NCBI GenBank assembly: GCA_023512415.1
Contig: JAILZQ010000007.1
Location: 1-41,782 of the forward strand
Reading direction: 5' to 3'
Length of the DNA: 41,782 bases
From: Geminicoccaceae bacterium
Lineage (GTDB): Bacteria > Pseudomonadota > Alphaproteobacteria > Geminicoccales > Geminicoccaceae
The first letter of the stretch is position 1, and the number at the start of each line of letters is the position of its first letter. Shown one piece after another: positions 24,208-32,110 of this stretch. A model generated the notes under the pieces. That model made no database searches. It was given only the letters and a program-made list of their open reading frames with translations, and had not been told where the DNA came from. Made by a program: the position numbers and the translations under genes.

Positions 24208-25200
24208 ATGGCAGCGGGCGGCAGCAATCTCCCGCGTGAGGAGCTCTTGGAGATGTACCGCCGGATGGTGTTGATCCGCCGGATCGAGGAACAGCTCGCG
24301 CGCGACTGTGCCGCCGGCAAGCTGCCGGGTCCGGTCCATCTCTACATCGGCGAGGAGGCGGTCGCGGTCGGCGTCTGCCGGCACCTTTCCGAGCGCGACT
24401 GGATCACGAGCACGCATCGCGGCCACGGCCATTTCCTCGCCAAAGGTGGTGATCCGGCCCGCATGATGGCCGAGATCTACGGTCGCGCGGACGGGATCTG
24501 CGGTGGCTTCGGCGGCTCGATGCACGTGGCCGATTTCTCGAAGGGCATCATCGGTGCGAACGGGATCGTGGGCGGTGGGATCGCGCTCGCCACCGGCGCC
24601 GCGCTCGCAGCGCAGCTCGACGGCGACGGTCGGATCGCCGTGGCGTTTTTCGGCGACGGGGCCGCGAACCAAGGCGTCCTCATGGAGGCGCTCAACGTCG
24701 CCTCGCTCTGGAAGCTGCCGCTCATCCTAGTGTGCGAGAACAACGGCTTTTCCGAATTCTCGCCGACCGCGACCGTGACCTCGGGCTCGATCGCCGAGCG
24801 GGCCCGGCCGTTCGGCGTACCGTTCCGAGAGATCGACGGCAACGACGTGATCGCGGTTTGGCAGGCGGCCGACGTCGCGGTGCGGCGCGCCCGCGAGGGC
24901 CGGGGACCGAGCCTGATCGAAGCTCGGACCTACCGCACGCGAGGGCACGTCGAGTACGAGGTGACGTTCATCACCGAGCCCTATCGCGACGAGGCCGAAG
25001 TCGACGCTTGGCGGGCGCGCGATCCGATCGACCGGTTCGCGCGCCGGCTGCGCGAAGAGGATCCGGGGGTCGCGGACGAGCTGGCGGCGATCGACGCGGC
25101 CGTCGAGGAGACGGTGCGGGCCGCCGTCCGGTTCGCCGAGAGCTCACCCGAACCGGACCCCGCCTCGGCCCGCGGACACATGTTCGCGACCGCACCCTGA
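24208..25200 (+). CDS. Thiamine-diphosphate-dependent dehydrogenase E1 component, alpha subunit
   Basis: A 330-residue E1-alpha of the acetoin/2-oxoacid dehydrogenase type. The TPP motif runs from GDGAANQGVLMEALN to CENNGFSE. The substrate/TPP contact region HRGHGHFLAKG and GGFGGSMHV are present. It acts with the next gene as an alpha2beta2 enzyme that decarboxylates or cleaves a 2-oxo compound. The acetoin dehydrogenase branch (AcoA) looks closest, judging from its length and the GSMH region. The start ATG at 24208 is four bases after the SDR stop with GGAGG upstream. Confidence 0.9.
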   Translation: MAAGGSNLPREELLEMYRRMVLIRRIEEQLARDCAAGKLPGPVHLYIGEEAVAVGVCRHLSERDWITSTHRGHGHFLAKGGDPARMMAEIYGRADGICGGFGGSMHVADFSKGIIGANGIVGGGIALATGAALAAQLDGDGRIAVAFFGDGAANQGVLMEALNVASLWKLPLILVCENNGFSEFSPTATVTSGSIAERARPFGVPFREIDGNDVIAVWQAADVAVRRAREGRGPSLIEARTYRTRGHVEYEVTFITEPYRDEAEVDAWRARDPIDRFARRLREEDPGVADELAAIDAAVEETVRAAVRFAESSPEPDPASARGHMFATAP

Positions 25201-25210
25201 GGAGCCGGCG

Positions 25211-26194
25211 ATGGCCAGGAAGCGGATGATCCAGGCGATGAACGAGGCGCTCCTCGAAGAAATGGAGCGCGATCCCTCGATCGTGCTGTTCGGCGAGGAC
25301 GTCAAAGCGAGCCTGTTCGGCGACACCAAGGGCCTGTGGAAACGGTTTGGCGCCGATCGCGTCCGCGACACCCCGATCTGCGAGGCGCTCATCTCGGGAA
25401 TGGCGGTGGGCGCTGCAGCAGCCGGTCGGCGTGTGATCTGTCACATGATGTTCGGCAACTTCGTCTACACGGGCATGGACGCGATCGCCAACCAAGCTGC
25501 CAAACTGCGCTACATGACCAACGGCCAGATCAAGTTGCCGATCACCTATCTCGCGGTCTCGGGTGGCGGGCGCTCCGCCGCGGCGCAACATTCCGATGCG
25601 ATCCACCCGGTGCTCGCCAATCTCGGCGGGGTGAAGGTCGTGATGCCGGGCTCCCCGGCCGACGCCAAGGGTCTCTTGAAGTCGGCGATCCGCGACGACG
25701 ACCCGGTCTTCTTCCTGCAGGCGGCGGGCCGCGGCGGCGAACCCGGCGAGGTTCCGGAGGACGAATACCTCATCCCGCTCGGTCGCGCGGCGATCCGGCG
25801 GCCGGGGCGCGATCTGAGCCTGGTTGCCATCGGCGCGATGGTTCGCCCCGCACTCAAGGCCGCCGAGGCGCTTTCCGGGGAGGGGATCGAGGTCGAGGTG
25901 GTCGACCCGCGGACCGTCGTACCCCTCGATCTCGAGACGATCTTCGCCTCGGTGCGGCGCACGGGTCGGCTCGTGGTGGTCGACGAGGCCCGCGACACTT
26001 GCTCGGTAGCGAGCCACTTGGCCGCGCTGGTGGCGGAGCGGGCGTTCGATGCGCTCCTCGCCCCGATCCGCCGGGTCACGGTGCCCGACTGCTGCATTCC
26101 TTACGCGCCGGTGCTCGAACGTGCGATCCTGCCGAACGTCGAGGCGATCGAACGCGCGGTGCGCGAGACCCTCGCCTGGCGGAGGCCGGCGTGA
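25211..26194 (+). CDS. Thiamine-diphosphate-dependent dehydrogenase E1 component, beta subunit
   Basis: A 327-residue E1-beta with the transketolase pyrimidine-binding domain (about 5-180) and the C-terminal transketolase domain (about 200-320). The TPP-activating glutamate region reads CEALISGMAVGAAAAGRR. The motif NQAAKLRYMTNGQ and the later AAQHSDA are typical of acetoin/pyruvate E1-beta. It lies ten bases after E1-alpha, and its stop overlaps the lipoyl-domain gene (GTGA). Confidence 0.92.
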   Translation: MARKRMIQAMNEALLEEMERDPSIVLFGEDVKASLFGDTKGLWKRFGADRVRDTPICEALISGMAVGAAAAGRRVICHMMFGNFVYTGMDAIANQAAKLRYMTNGQIKLPITYLAVSGGGRSAAAQHSDAIHPVLANLGGVKVVMPGSPADAKGLLKSAIRDDDPVFFLQAAGRGGEPGEVPEDEYLIPLGRAAIRRPGRDLSLVAIGAMVRPALKAAEALSGEGIEVEVVDPRTVVPLDLETIFASVRRTGRLVVVDEARDTCSVASHLAALVAERAFDALLAPIRRVTVPDCCIPYAPVLERAILPNVEAIERAVRETLAWRRPA

Positions 26195-26433
26195 AGGTCG
26201 TCCTCAAGCTGCCGCGGATCTCCATGAACATGCAGGAAGGCACGATCGTCGCGTGGCGGGTGGCGCCAGGCACGGCCTTCGCGGCGGGTGACGTCCTCTA
26301 CGAGGTCGAGACCGAGAAGGTGACGAGCGAGGTCACCGCCCCTTGCAACGGGGTGCTGATCGAGATCTTGGCCGAAGCGGGCACGGACCTCGAGGTCGGC
26401 GACCCGGTCTGCCGGATCGAGCAGCGCGGCTGA
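26191..26433 (+). CDS. Stand-alone lipoyl-domain protein
   Basis: An 80-residue protein that is only one biotinyl/lipoyl attachment domain. The modified lysine is K43 in ETEKVTSE, flanked by the usual beta-sandwich strands (EGTIVAWRV, GVLIEILAEAGT). It would shuttle acyl or reducing equivalents from the E1 heterotetramer. The peripheral-binding and catalytic acyltransferase domains of a normal E2 are absent, and no E2 or E3 gene follows: the next gene is convergent uppP six bases away. It therefore needs partners from elsewhere or works differently. The GTG start overlaps the E1-beta stop. Confidence 0.88.
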   Translation: MKVVLKLPRISMNMQEGTIVAWRVAPGTAFAAGDVLYEVETEKVTSEVTAPCNGVLIEILAEAGTDLEVGDPVCRIEQRG

Positions 26434-26438
26434 CCCGC

Positions 26439-27245
26439 TCAGCCGGACAAGGCGAGCACCCCGGCCATCACGAGCCCGACGACGATCCGGTACCAGCCGA
26501 AGACTTCGAACGTGTGCCGCTGGAGCCAGCGGAGCAGGCCTTCGACGACGAGCATCGCCGTGACCAGAGCGGCGAGGAAGCCCACGGCGATGGTCAAGAG
26601 GTCGTCGCCGGCCAACAGGGCGCGGTTCTTGTAGAGATCGTAAACCGTCGCGGCGAGCATCGTCGGGATCGCGAGGAAGAAGGAGAACTCGGCGGCCGCC
26701 CTGCGCTCGAGGCCGAGAAGCACGCCGCCCAGGATCGTGGCTCCGGAGCGCGAGACGCCCGGAACCATGGCGAGCGCCTGGCAGAACCCCACCGCGAGCG
26801 CCGTGGTCGGTGGGGTGTCCTCGGCACGCTCGATCCGGACGGTCGGGCGCAGACGCTCGATCAGAAGGATGGCCACGCCGCCGAGCACGAGGGTCGTGAC
26901 GACCACCCAAGGCGAAAAGAGCACGCCCTTGATGAAGGAGTGGAAGAGCGCACCGAGCACCATGGCCGGCAGGAAACCGAGGAGTAGGGCGAGCACGAAG
27001 CGTCGGGCGGCTGCGCTCGTCGGCAAGGCTGCCGCCACCCGCCAGAGACGGCGGAAGTAGAGGATGCACACGGCGACGATGGCGCCGAGCTGGATCGCGA
27101 CTTCGAACACCTTGCCGGGCGGCCCGGAGAAACCGAGGAGCCAGCCGGCGAGGATCAAATGGCCCGTCGAAGAAATCGGAAGAAACTCTGTCAAGCCCTC
27201 GACCACACCGAGGACGAGGGCGTGGATCAGCGTCGATTCGGCCAT
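26439..27245 (-). CDS. uppP: Undecaprenyl-diphosphatase
   Basis: A 268-residue multi-pass membrane enzyme that recycles the undecaprenyl carrier for peptidoglycan and polysaccharide synthesis by removing one phosphate. Both family signatures are present: EGLTEFLPISSTGHL at 16-30 and PGVSRSGATI in the second half, each holding catalytic Glu/Ser/Arg residues. The ATG has GGGAGGGTCG upstream. It converges on the lipoyl-domain gene. Confidence 0.95.
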   Translation of the reverse strand: MAESTLIHALVLGVVEGLTEFLPISSTGHLILAGWLLGFSGPPGKVFEVAIQLGAIVAVCILYFRRLWRVAAALPTSAAARRFVLALLLGFLPAMVLGALFHSFIKGVLFSPWVVVTTLVLGGVAILLIERLRPTVRIERAEDTPPTTALAVGFCQALAMVPGVSRSGATILGGVLLGLERRAAAEFSFFLAIPTMLAATVYDLYKNRALLAGDDLLTIAVGFLAALVTAMLVVEGLLRWLQRHTFEVFGWYRIVVGLVMAGVLALSG

Positions 27246-27362
27246 CGACCCTCCCGGCGGGCGGCGACACGCGGCGCCGGCAGGAGCCGGCAGGTCGCGG
27301 GCGTGATCGGGCCTGGAGCCGCCCCGGTCAAGAGGAGAGCGACACGGCCGCGTAGCGGCCGC

Positions 27363-27998
27363 TCAGATCCGCAGCAACGGATTGAGAAGTCGGCCGATCG
27401 GGCCGGTGAGCTTCAACGGGGCGTCGGTCACGGCGAGGCAAAGACAATCCTCGTCGGCGACCGGACTGTGGTCGACGGTCGCATCGGCGACCACGAGATC
27501 GCCGCGGCGATGCACGCCCTGCACGTCGCGGAACGATCCCTCGATCACGACGGTGATCTCGTGACCCTTGTGCGTGTGACGGGGGATGCTCTTGCCGCCT
27601 TTCAGCTGGATCAGGCGCGCCCGATATCCGGGTGTTCCGATCGGCAGTTCGACTTCCGATGCCGGGCCGAGGTTCCGCCAGGGCAAGCGCTCGTATCCTT
27701 CCGGCACGTAGGGCCGCAACGGTGGAGGCACGCGCGGATCCCCGACCGATACCGGCGGCACGCGGATCGGCTCGACACGATCGATCGCCCGATCCAAGCG
27801 CTCCCATGCTCCCGGGCGCATCGCCACGGGCTCCAGTGTCTCGAGCAGGGCGCCGGCGAGGGCCCGATAGAGCCGGTAACGACGGCGCCCGTCGGGCGAG
27901 AGAGCCAGATGGGTGCGCACGACGAGGTCGAGCGGCTCCGGCAAGCTGCCGGCCGCGTGACCGAGCAGCAGTTCGTCCAGGGTGAGGGCGTCGGTCAC
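27363..27998 (-). CDS. ChrR-like cupin anti-sigma factor lacking the usual CXXC
   Basis: 211 residues. The N-terminal 90 residues align with the ChrR anti-sigma domain (HAAGSLPEPLDLVVRTHLALSP), and residues about 95-205 form a cupin with the metal-binding pattern HTHKGHE and a later histidine in DHSP. ChrR proteins hold the partner ECF sigma factor and release it on singlet oxygen. In the type protein the N-terminal zinc is bound by two His and a CXXC; here the CXXC position reads SPDG, so that site is missing two ligands. The GTG start overlaps the sigma gene's stop (GTGA). After its stop, 27246-27362 shows a GC hairpin (CGGCCG...CGGCCG) but no gene. Confidence 0.85.
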   Translation of the reverse strand: MTDALTLDELLLGHAAGSLPEPLDLVVRTHLALSPDGRRRYRLYRALAGALLETLEPVAMRPGAWERLDRAIDRVEPIRVPPVSVGDPRVPPPLRPYVPEGYERLPWRNLGPASEVELPIGTPGYRARLIQLKGGKSIPRHTHKGHEITVVIEGSFRDVQGVHRRGDLVVADATVDHSPVADEDCLCLAVTDAPLKLTGPIGRLLNPLLRI

Positions 27999-28663
27999 GT
28001 CTGCTCCTCGCCGAGCAGGGCTCGCAGCTTCGCGAGCGCGAGCCGCAGCCGCGATTTCACGGTGCCGAGGGGGAGACCCAGCTCCTGCGCGATCGCGCTG
28101 TGCGGCTTTTCCTCGAAGTAGAAAATCTTGAGCAACTTCTTCTGTTCCTCGGGCAGCGTCTCGACCGCTCGCATCACCAGAGCGCTCATCTGAGCGAGTT
28201 CGGCCACGGCGTCACCACGCGGCGCCGGGTCGATCTCCAGCTCCGGATCGTCGGCCTCTTGCGTCGGGGCGCGATCGCGGCGAAGCGCATCGATCCGCTT
28301 GTTCCGGGCGATCGTGAAGACCAAGGTGCCCACGGAGGCTTTGGCCGGGTCGAACTGCTCGGCACGCCGCCAGATCGAGACGAATACCTCCTGGGTGAGG
28401 TCTTCGGCCGTGTCCTCGTCGGTTCCGAGCCGACGCAGATAGGCTTTGACCCGCGGCCCGTAATGATCGAACAGCCGCCGAAACGCGGCGCGGTCACGGG
28501 TCGTCGCGACCAACTGCAAGTCGCGGATCCGCTCTCGCTCCGCGGTCTCGGCCGACTCCGTTTCGCGCGCGTTGCCCGGCATGCGCGCAATGAACCCGGC
28601 CGTCGGCAGCGTTGCAAGCCTGCCGCCACGGGATGCGACGTCGAGCGCGTGGATTGCCACCAT
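27995..28663 (-). CDS. ECF sigma factor paired with the ChrR-like anti-sigma
   Basis: 222 residues from an ATG at 28663, which has GGGAG six bases upstream. An internal ATG at 28582 gives a 195-residue protein of more usual length but has no ribosome site. Region 2 (FDHYGPRVKAYLRRLG through DLTQEVFVSIWRRA) and region 4 (LPEEQKKLLKIFYFEEKPHSAIAQE, then GTVKSRLRLALAKLR) are complete. It matches the group partnered with ChrR-type anti-sigmas (photooxidative or membrane stress). A TGATCC-type promoter upstream suggests autoregulation. Confidence 0.92.
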   Translation of the reverse strand: MVAIHALDVASRGGRLATLPTAGFIARMPGNARETESAETAERERIRDLQLVATTRDRAAFRRLFDHYGPRVKAYLRRLGTDEDTAEDLTQEVFVSIWRRAEQFDPAKASVGTLVFTIARNKRIDALRRDRAPTQEADDPELEIDPAPRGDAVAELAQMSALVMRAVETLPEEQKKLLKIFYFEEKPHSAIAQELGLPLGTVKSRLRLALAKLRALLGEEQT

Positions 28664-28681
28664 CGATCACTCCCACGCCCG

Positions 28682-28711
28682 CCTCTACGCCGGTGCGAGA
28701 ACGTCGGATCA
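28682..28711 (-). promoter_or_regulatory. Candidate ECF (RpoE/ChrR-type) autoregulated promoter
   Basis: Reading on the minus strand, TGATCC (28711-28706) is followed after 18 bases by TAGAGG (28687-28682). TGATCC is the -35 element I recall for Rhodobacter RpoE-type sigma factors. Transcription would begin about 12 bases before the ATG at 28663. Confidence 0.5.
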
Positions 28712-28734
28712 ACGGCGGGCGGTTGCCACCGAGG

Positions 28735-29370
28735 TCACTTGGAGCTGCCTCCTTTGAGCAGGGCGACGAACCCCGCACCCAGCGCGAGCAAAAAGGCCGA
28801 GGCGATCCCGGTCGCGAGGGCCGCCACGAACTTGGCCTTGGCCGCCTCCCAGGCGCGTGCGAGCCGCACCGCGAGCCGCACCCCTTCGGCATCTTCGAGC
28901 CCCAGGCGTACCATGAGCCGCTCGACCGCGCGGGACACCGCGGCTTCGGCGGCCGCCGTGGCGATCCGCTCGAGCTCGGCGACGAGCTGCGTGCGGCTGG
29001 CGGCGATCGTCTGGTGCACCAGCTGTTGCTGCTGGATCACGGCGCGCAGCAGGGTCAGCGGATCGTTCTCCCCGCGCAGCCCGCCGCCGATGGCCTCCAC
29101 CTGCCGGCGCAGGTTCTCGACCGACACCCCGCTGCTCGAAAGGATCGGGATGGCCCCCGCAACCGCAGCGAGGCGCTGCAGCGCCGCGCCCCCGCTTCCG
29201 TCCGGCAGCTCGCTCGAGGCCACGATGACGTCCGGTCGCCATTCCGGACGCTGCAGCTCGCGCTCCGCCTCGGCCACCGTGGCGACCACCCGAAGCTCGA
29301 CCCGTGCGCCGAGCGCCCGCTCGAGAGCCAGCACCTTGACGGCGTCGACGTCGCAGACGAGCAGGCGCAA
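28735..29370 (-). CDS. Membrane-anchored pseudo-receiver protein
   Basis: 211 residues from a TTG at 29370 (AGGGG about ten bases upstream). Residues 1-100 resemble a response-regulator receiver: LLVCDVD for the acidic pocket and PDVIVASSELPDGSG where the phosphoacceptor should be. The aspartate there is serine (S52) and the conserved lysine is missing, so it should not be phosphorylated in the normal way. Residues about 105-175 are a long charged helix rich in alanine and glutamine, and residues about 185-206 form one membrane helix, leaving the protein tail-anchored. I do not recognise the family. It lies 71 bases upstream of the ECF sigma gene on the same strand. Confidence 0.65.
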   Translation of the reverse strand: MRLLVCDVDAVKVLALERALGARVELRVVATVAEAERELQRPEWRPDVIVASSELPDGSGGAALQRLAAVAGAIPILSSSGVSVENLRRQVEAIGGGLRGENDPLTLLRAVIQQQQLVHQTIAASRTQLVAELERIATAAAEAAVSRAVERLMVRLGLEDAEGVRLAVRLARAWEAAKAKFVAALATGIASAFLLALGAGFVALLKGGSSK

Positions 29371-29421
29371 ATCGGGCGTTCCCCTCGGGCTGCCGGTCCG
29401 CCCCCGTAGCGGCGTGACGGC

Positions 29422-29450
29422 ACCTTAGGAGGAACAAAGGCCTTTGTAAA
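29422..29450 (-). promoter_or_regulatory. Sigma-70-like promoter of the pseudo-receiver gene
   Basis: On the minus strand TTTACA (29450-29445) and TAAGGT (29427-29422) are separated by exactly 17 bases, about 50 bases before the TTG start. A perfect palindrome overlaps the -35 element and spacer. Confidence 0.5.
29434..29447. promoter_or_regulatory. Perfect 14-bp palindrome, possible operator
   Basis: ACAAAGGCCTTTGT is fully self-complementary in an otherwise GC-rich region. Its position over the promoter's -35/spacer is where a repressor dimer would bind. Being a perfect palindrome without a loop, and lacking a T-run, it makes a poor terminator for ilvA. Confidence 0.45.
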
Positions 29451-29463
29451 GGAAGAATTGCAA

Positions 29464-30720
29464 CTAGGGATGGCCGGGCGGTAAGCGCTCCACGGGCAGC
29501 CCCGCTTCGGCCAATCGCCGCTCGATTTCCCGGGCGTGGGCGCCGTTGCGGGTCTCGATCGTGAAGTCCACGTCCGCCTGGCGCACCGATCGGCGCGAGA
29601 AGGCGCGCTGGTGCACGACGTCGACGATGTTGCCGCGCGCCTCCGCCACGAGCGCGGTCGCCTTCGCGAGCCCGCCGGGGCTGTCCGGTAGGGCAACGCG
29701 GAGCCGTACCATCCGCTCGGAGCGGACGAGACCGCGGAGGATCACGCCGGACAACAGCCGGCCGTCGATGTTGCCCCCGGAAAGGACCACGCCGACCCGG
29801 CGGCCGGCGAAATGTTCGCGCAGCCCCTCGAGGGCCGCGATCCCGACCGCACCCGCGCCTTCGGCGACCGTTTTCTCGATCTCCAAAAGGAGGACCACCG
29901 CCCGCTCGATGGCCGGCTCGTCGACCAAGGCGATGGCGTCGACGCGGCTCACGATCGCCGCGAGGGTGAGCGAACCCGGCGCCTTGACCGCGATCCCGTC
30001 GGCGATCGTGGGATCACCCGGGATCGAAGGCGCGGCGCCGAGCCGCGCGAGTACGCCCGGATGGCTCGTCGCTTGAACCCCGACCACCTGGATCCCGGGT
30101 CGGAGCGCCTTGGCGGCGAGCGCGATCCCGGAGACGAGCCCACCGCCGCCGACCGGCACCACCAACACCTCGAGATCGGGCACGGCCTCGAGCATCTCGA
30201 GGGCGATCGTACCCTGGCCGGCGATCACCGCCGGGTCGTCGTAAGGATGGACGAAGCTGCGCCCGAGGCGCGCGCACAGCGCCTGCGCCTCTTGCGCCGC
30301 CTCCTCGACCGAGGCACCGGCCAAGATGACCTCGGCACCGAGCTTCTCCGTGTTGTCGATTTTCACGAAGGGAGTGGCGAGAGGCATCACGATGGTGACC
30401 GGGATACCCAGGCGACGCGCGTGGTAGGCCACCCCTTGGGCATGATTACCGGCCGACATCGCGACGACCCCGGCCGCGGCGCGATCCGGCGGCAGGAGCA
30501 GGAGATGGTTGAGGGCACCACGTTCCTTGAACGAGGCGGTGTATTGCAGGTTTTCGAACTTGAGCCAGATACGGCAGCCGAAAATGTCGCCCAGGGTCCG
30601 GCTCTCCAAGCACGGCGTCTCGACGACCTGGCCGGCGATCCGCCGCGCCGCCGCCCGTATCTCGTCCAGACCCGGGAGTTGCGCGGGCGCAACCGCCGGG
30701 GCCAGCCGCGCGAGTGGCAC
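29464..30720 (-). CDS. ilvA: Threonine ammonia-lyase (threonine dehydratase) with ACT domain
   Basis: 418 residues from a GTG at 30720. It deaminates threonine to 2-oxobutyrate, using PLP bound to K65 in YTASFKERGA. The phosphate-binding loop VPVGGGGLVSG and the serine/asparagine core SAGNHAQGVAYHA are intact. The last 80 residues (from about 335) form one ACT domain (RLRVALPDSPGGLAKATALVAE), as in the short allosteric or catabolic-type enzymes. No Shine-Dalgarno is evident before the GTG; upstream in-frame codons to 30912 run over the divergent purD gene. The 91-base gap to purD would hold both promoters. Confidence 0.92.
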   Translation of the reverse strand: MPLARLAPAVAPAQLPGLDEIRAAARRIAGQVVETPCLESRTLGDIFGCRIWLKFENLQYTASFKERGALNHLLLLPPDRAAAGVVAMSAGNHAQGVAYHARRLGIPVTIVMPLATPFVKIDNTEKLGAEVILAGASVEEAAQEAQALCARLGRSFVHPYDDPAVIAGQGTIALEMLEAVPDLEVLVVPVGGGGLVSGIALAAKALRPGIQVVGVQATSHPGVLARLGAAPSIPGDPTIADGIAVKAPGSLTLAAIVSRVDAIALVDEPAIERAVVLLLEIEKTVAEGAGAVGIAALEGLREHFAGRRVGVVLSGGNIDGRLLSGVILRGLVRSERMVRLRVALPDSPGGLAKATALVAEARGNIVDVVHQRAFSRRSVRQADVDFTIETRNGAHAREIERRLAEAGLPVERLPPGHP

Positions 30721-30811
30721 GAACCGGGCGGCTGCCGTAGTCTCGCCGGTTGCCCACGAGGCCTCCGCGGGCCTATCTGACCGCGTCGTCTCCAAGGGCC
30801 GAGGTCCGGGC

Positions 30812-32110
30812 ATGCGGGTCCTCGTCGTGGGCTCGGGTGCGCGCGAGCACGCACTGTGCTGGTCGCTCGCCGCGTCACCGCTCGTCAAGACCGTGCGCTG
30901 CGCGCCCGGCAATGCCGGGATCGCCCGCGATGCCGAAGTCGTGCCGATCGCCGCCGAGGCGATCGACGAGCTGGTCGGCTATGCACGCGCCGAGCGGGTG
31001 GATCTCGTCGTCGTCGGGCCCGAGCGGCCGCTCGTGCTCGGCCTCGTCGACCGGCTCGTCGAAGTCGGTGTCCGAGCGGTCGGGCCGTCCGCCGCGGCGG
31101 CGCGCCTCGAGGGCTCGAAGGCCTTCGCCAAGGCCCTCTGCGCGCGGTACGGGATACCCACGGCGGCGTTCCGCGTCTTCGAAGCGAGCCAGCAGGCCGC
31201 GGCCCGGGCTTTCATCGAGGAGCACGGGGCCCCCATCGTGGTGAAAGCGGACGGGCTCGCCGCCGGCAAAGGCGTGACGGTCGCCGGGACCGTCGAGGAA
31301 GCGGTCGCCGCCCTCGAGGCAGCCTTCGGAGGCGCTTTCGGCGAAGCGGGCGCGCGGGTCGTGATCGAGGAGTTCCTCGAAGGCGAGGAGGCGAGTTTGT
31401 TCGCCCTTTGCGACGGCCGGGACGCGCTCGTCATCGGCACCGCGCAAGACCACAAGCGTGCCTTCGACGGAGATCGTGGCCCGAACACCGGCGGGATGGG
31501 TGCCTGCTCGCCGGCCCCGCCCCTCACTCCCGCGATGGTCGAGCGGGTCATGGCCGAGATCGTCCGTCCGACCCTCGCCGCCATGGCGGCCGAGGGAACA
31601 CCTTTTCGTGGGATCCTCTATGCCGGCCTGATGCTCGGTGCGGCCGGTCCGAAGCTCGTCGAGTTCAACGTCCGCATGGGCGATCCCGAGTGTCAGGTCG
31701 TGCTGCCCCGGCTGATGACCGATCTGGGCCAGCTCCTGCTCGGCGCCGCCGACGGGATGTTGGGACGGATGAGCGCCCGGCTCTATCCGACGCACGCCCT
31801 GGGCGTGGTCCTCGCGACCCGCGGCTACCCGGGACCGGTCGAGCGTGGCAGCGAGCTCCGCGGGCTCGAAGCCGCCGAGGCGACCGAGGGCGTCCTCCTC
31901 TTCCACGCCGCCACCCGGCGGGAGGGCGGGCGGTGGCTCGCGGATGGCGGCCGGGTCCTCACGGTGGTGGGAACCGGTGCCTCGCTCGCCGAGGCCCGGC
32001 AGCGTGCCTATGCGGCGGTCGATCGGATCGACTGGCCCCAGGGCTACTGCCGGCGCGACATCGGCGCGCGGACACTCGCGGCTGCGAGCGAGCCCATGGC
32101 GAGCGGATGA
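30812..32110 (+). CDS. purD: Phosphoribosylamine--glycine ligase
   Basis: A 432-residue ATP-grasp enzyme of purine synthesis, joining phosphoribosylamine and glycine to GAR. The N-terminal fold begins MRVLVVGSGAREHAL. The ATP-grasp region VVKADGLAAGKGV, the signature DHKRAFDGDRGPNTGGMG and the C-terminal metal site FNVRMGDPECQ are all intact, and the length is normal. The stop overlaps the next gene's start (ATGA). Confidence 0.97.
   Translation: MRVLVVGSGAREHALCWSLAASPLVKTVRCAPGNAGIARDAEVVPIAAEAIDELVGYARAERVDLVVVGPERPLVLGLVDRLVEVGVRAVGPSAAAARLEGSKAFAKALCARYGIPTAAFRVFEASQQAAARAFIEEHGAPIVVKADGLAAGKGVTVAGTVEEAVAALEAAFGGAFGEAGARVVIEEFLEGEEASLFALCDGRDALVIGTAQDHKRAFDGDRGPNTGGMGACSPAPPLTPAMVERVMAEIVRPTLAAMAAEGTPFRGILYAGLMLGAAGPKLVEFNVRMGDPECQVVLPRLMTDLGQLLLGAADGMLGRMSARLYPTHALGVVLATRGYPGPVERGSELRGLEAAEATEGVLLFHAATRREGGRWLADGGRVLTVVGTGASLAEARQRAYAAVDRIDWPQGYCRRDIGARTLAAASEPMASG

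Noticed and set aside
27275-27295. Tandem GCCGGCAGG repeat before the uppP start
   Set aside because: Only two short copies in GC-rich DNA. No other sign of a repeat element or CRISPR.
29434-29447. Palindrome as an ilvA terminator
   Set aside because: A perfect palindrome leaves almost no loop and no T-run follows. Its position over a promoter fits an operator better.
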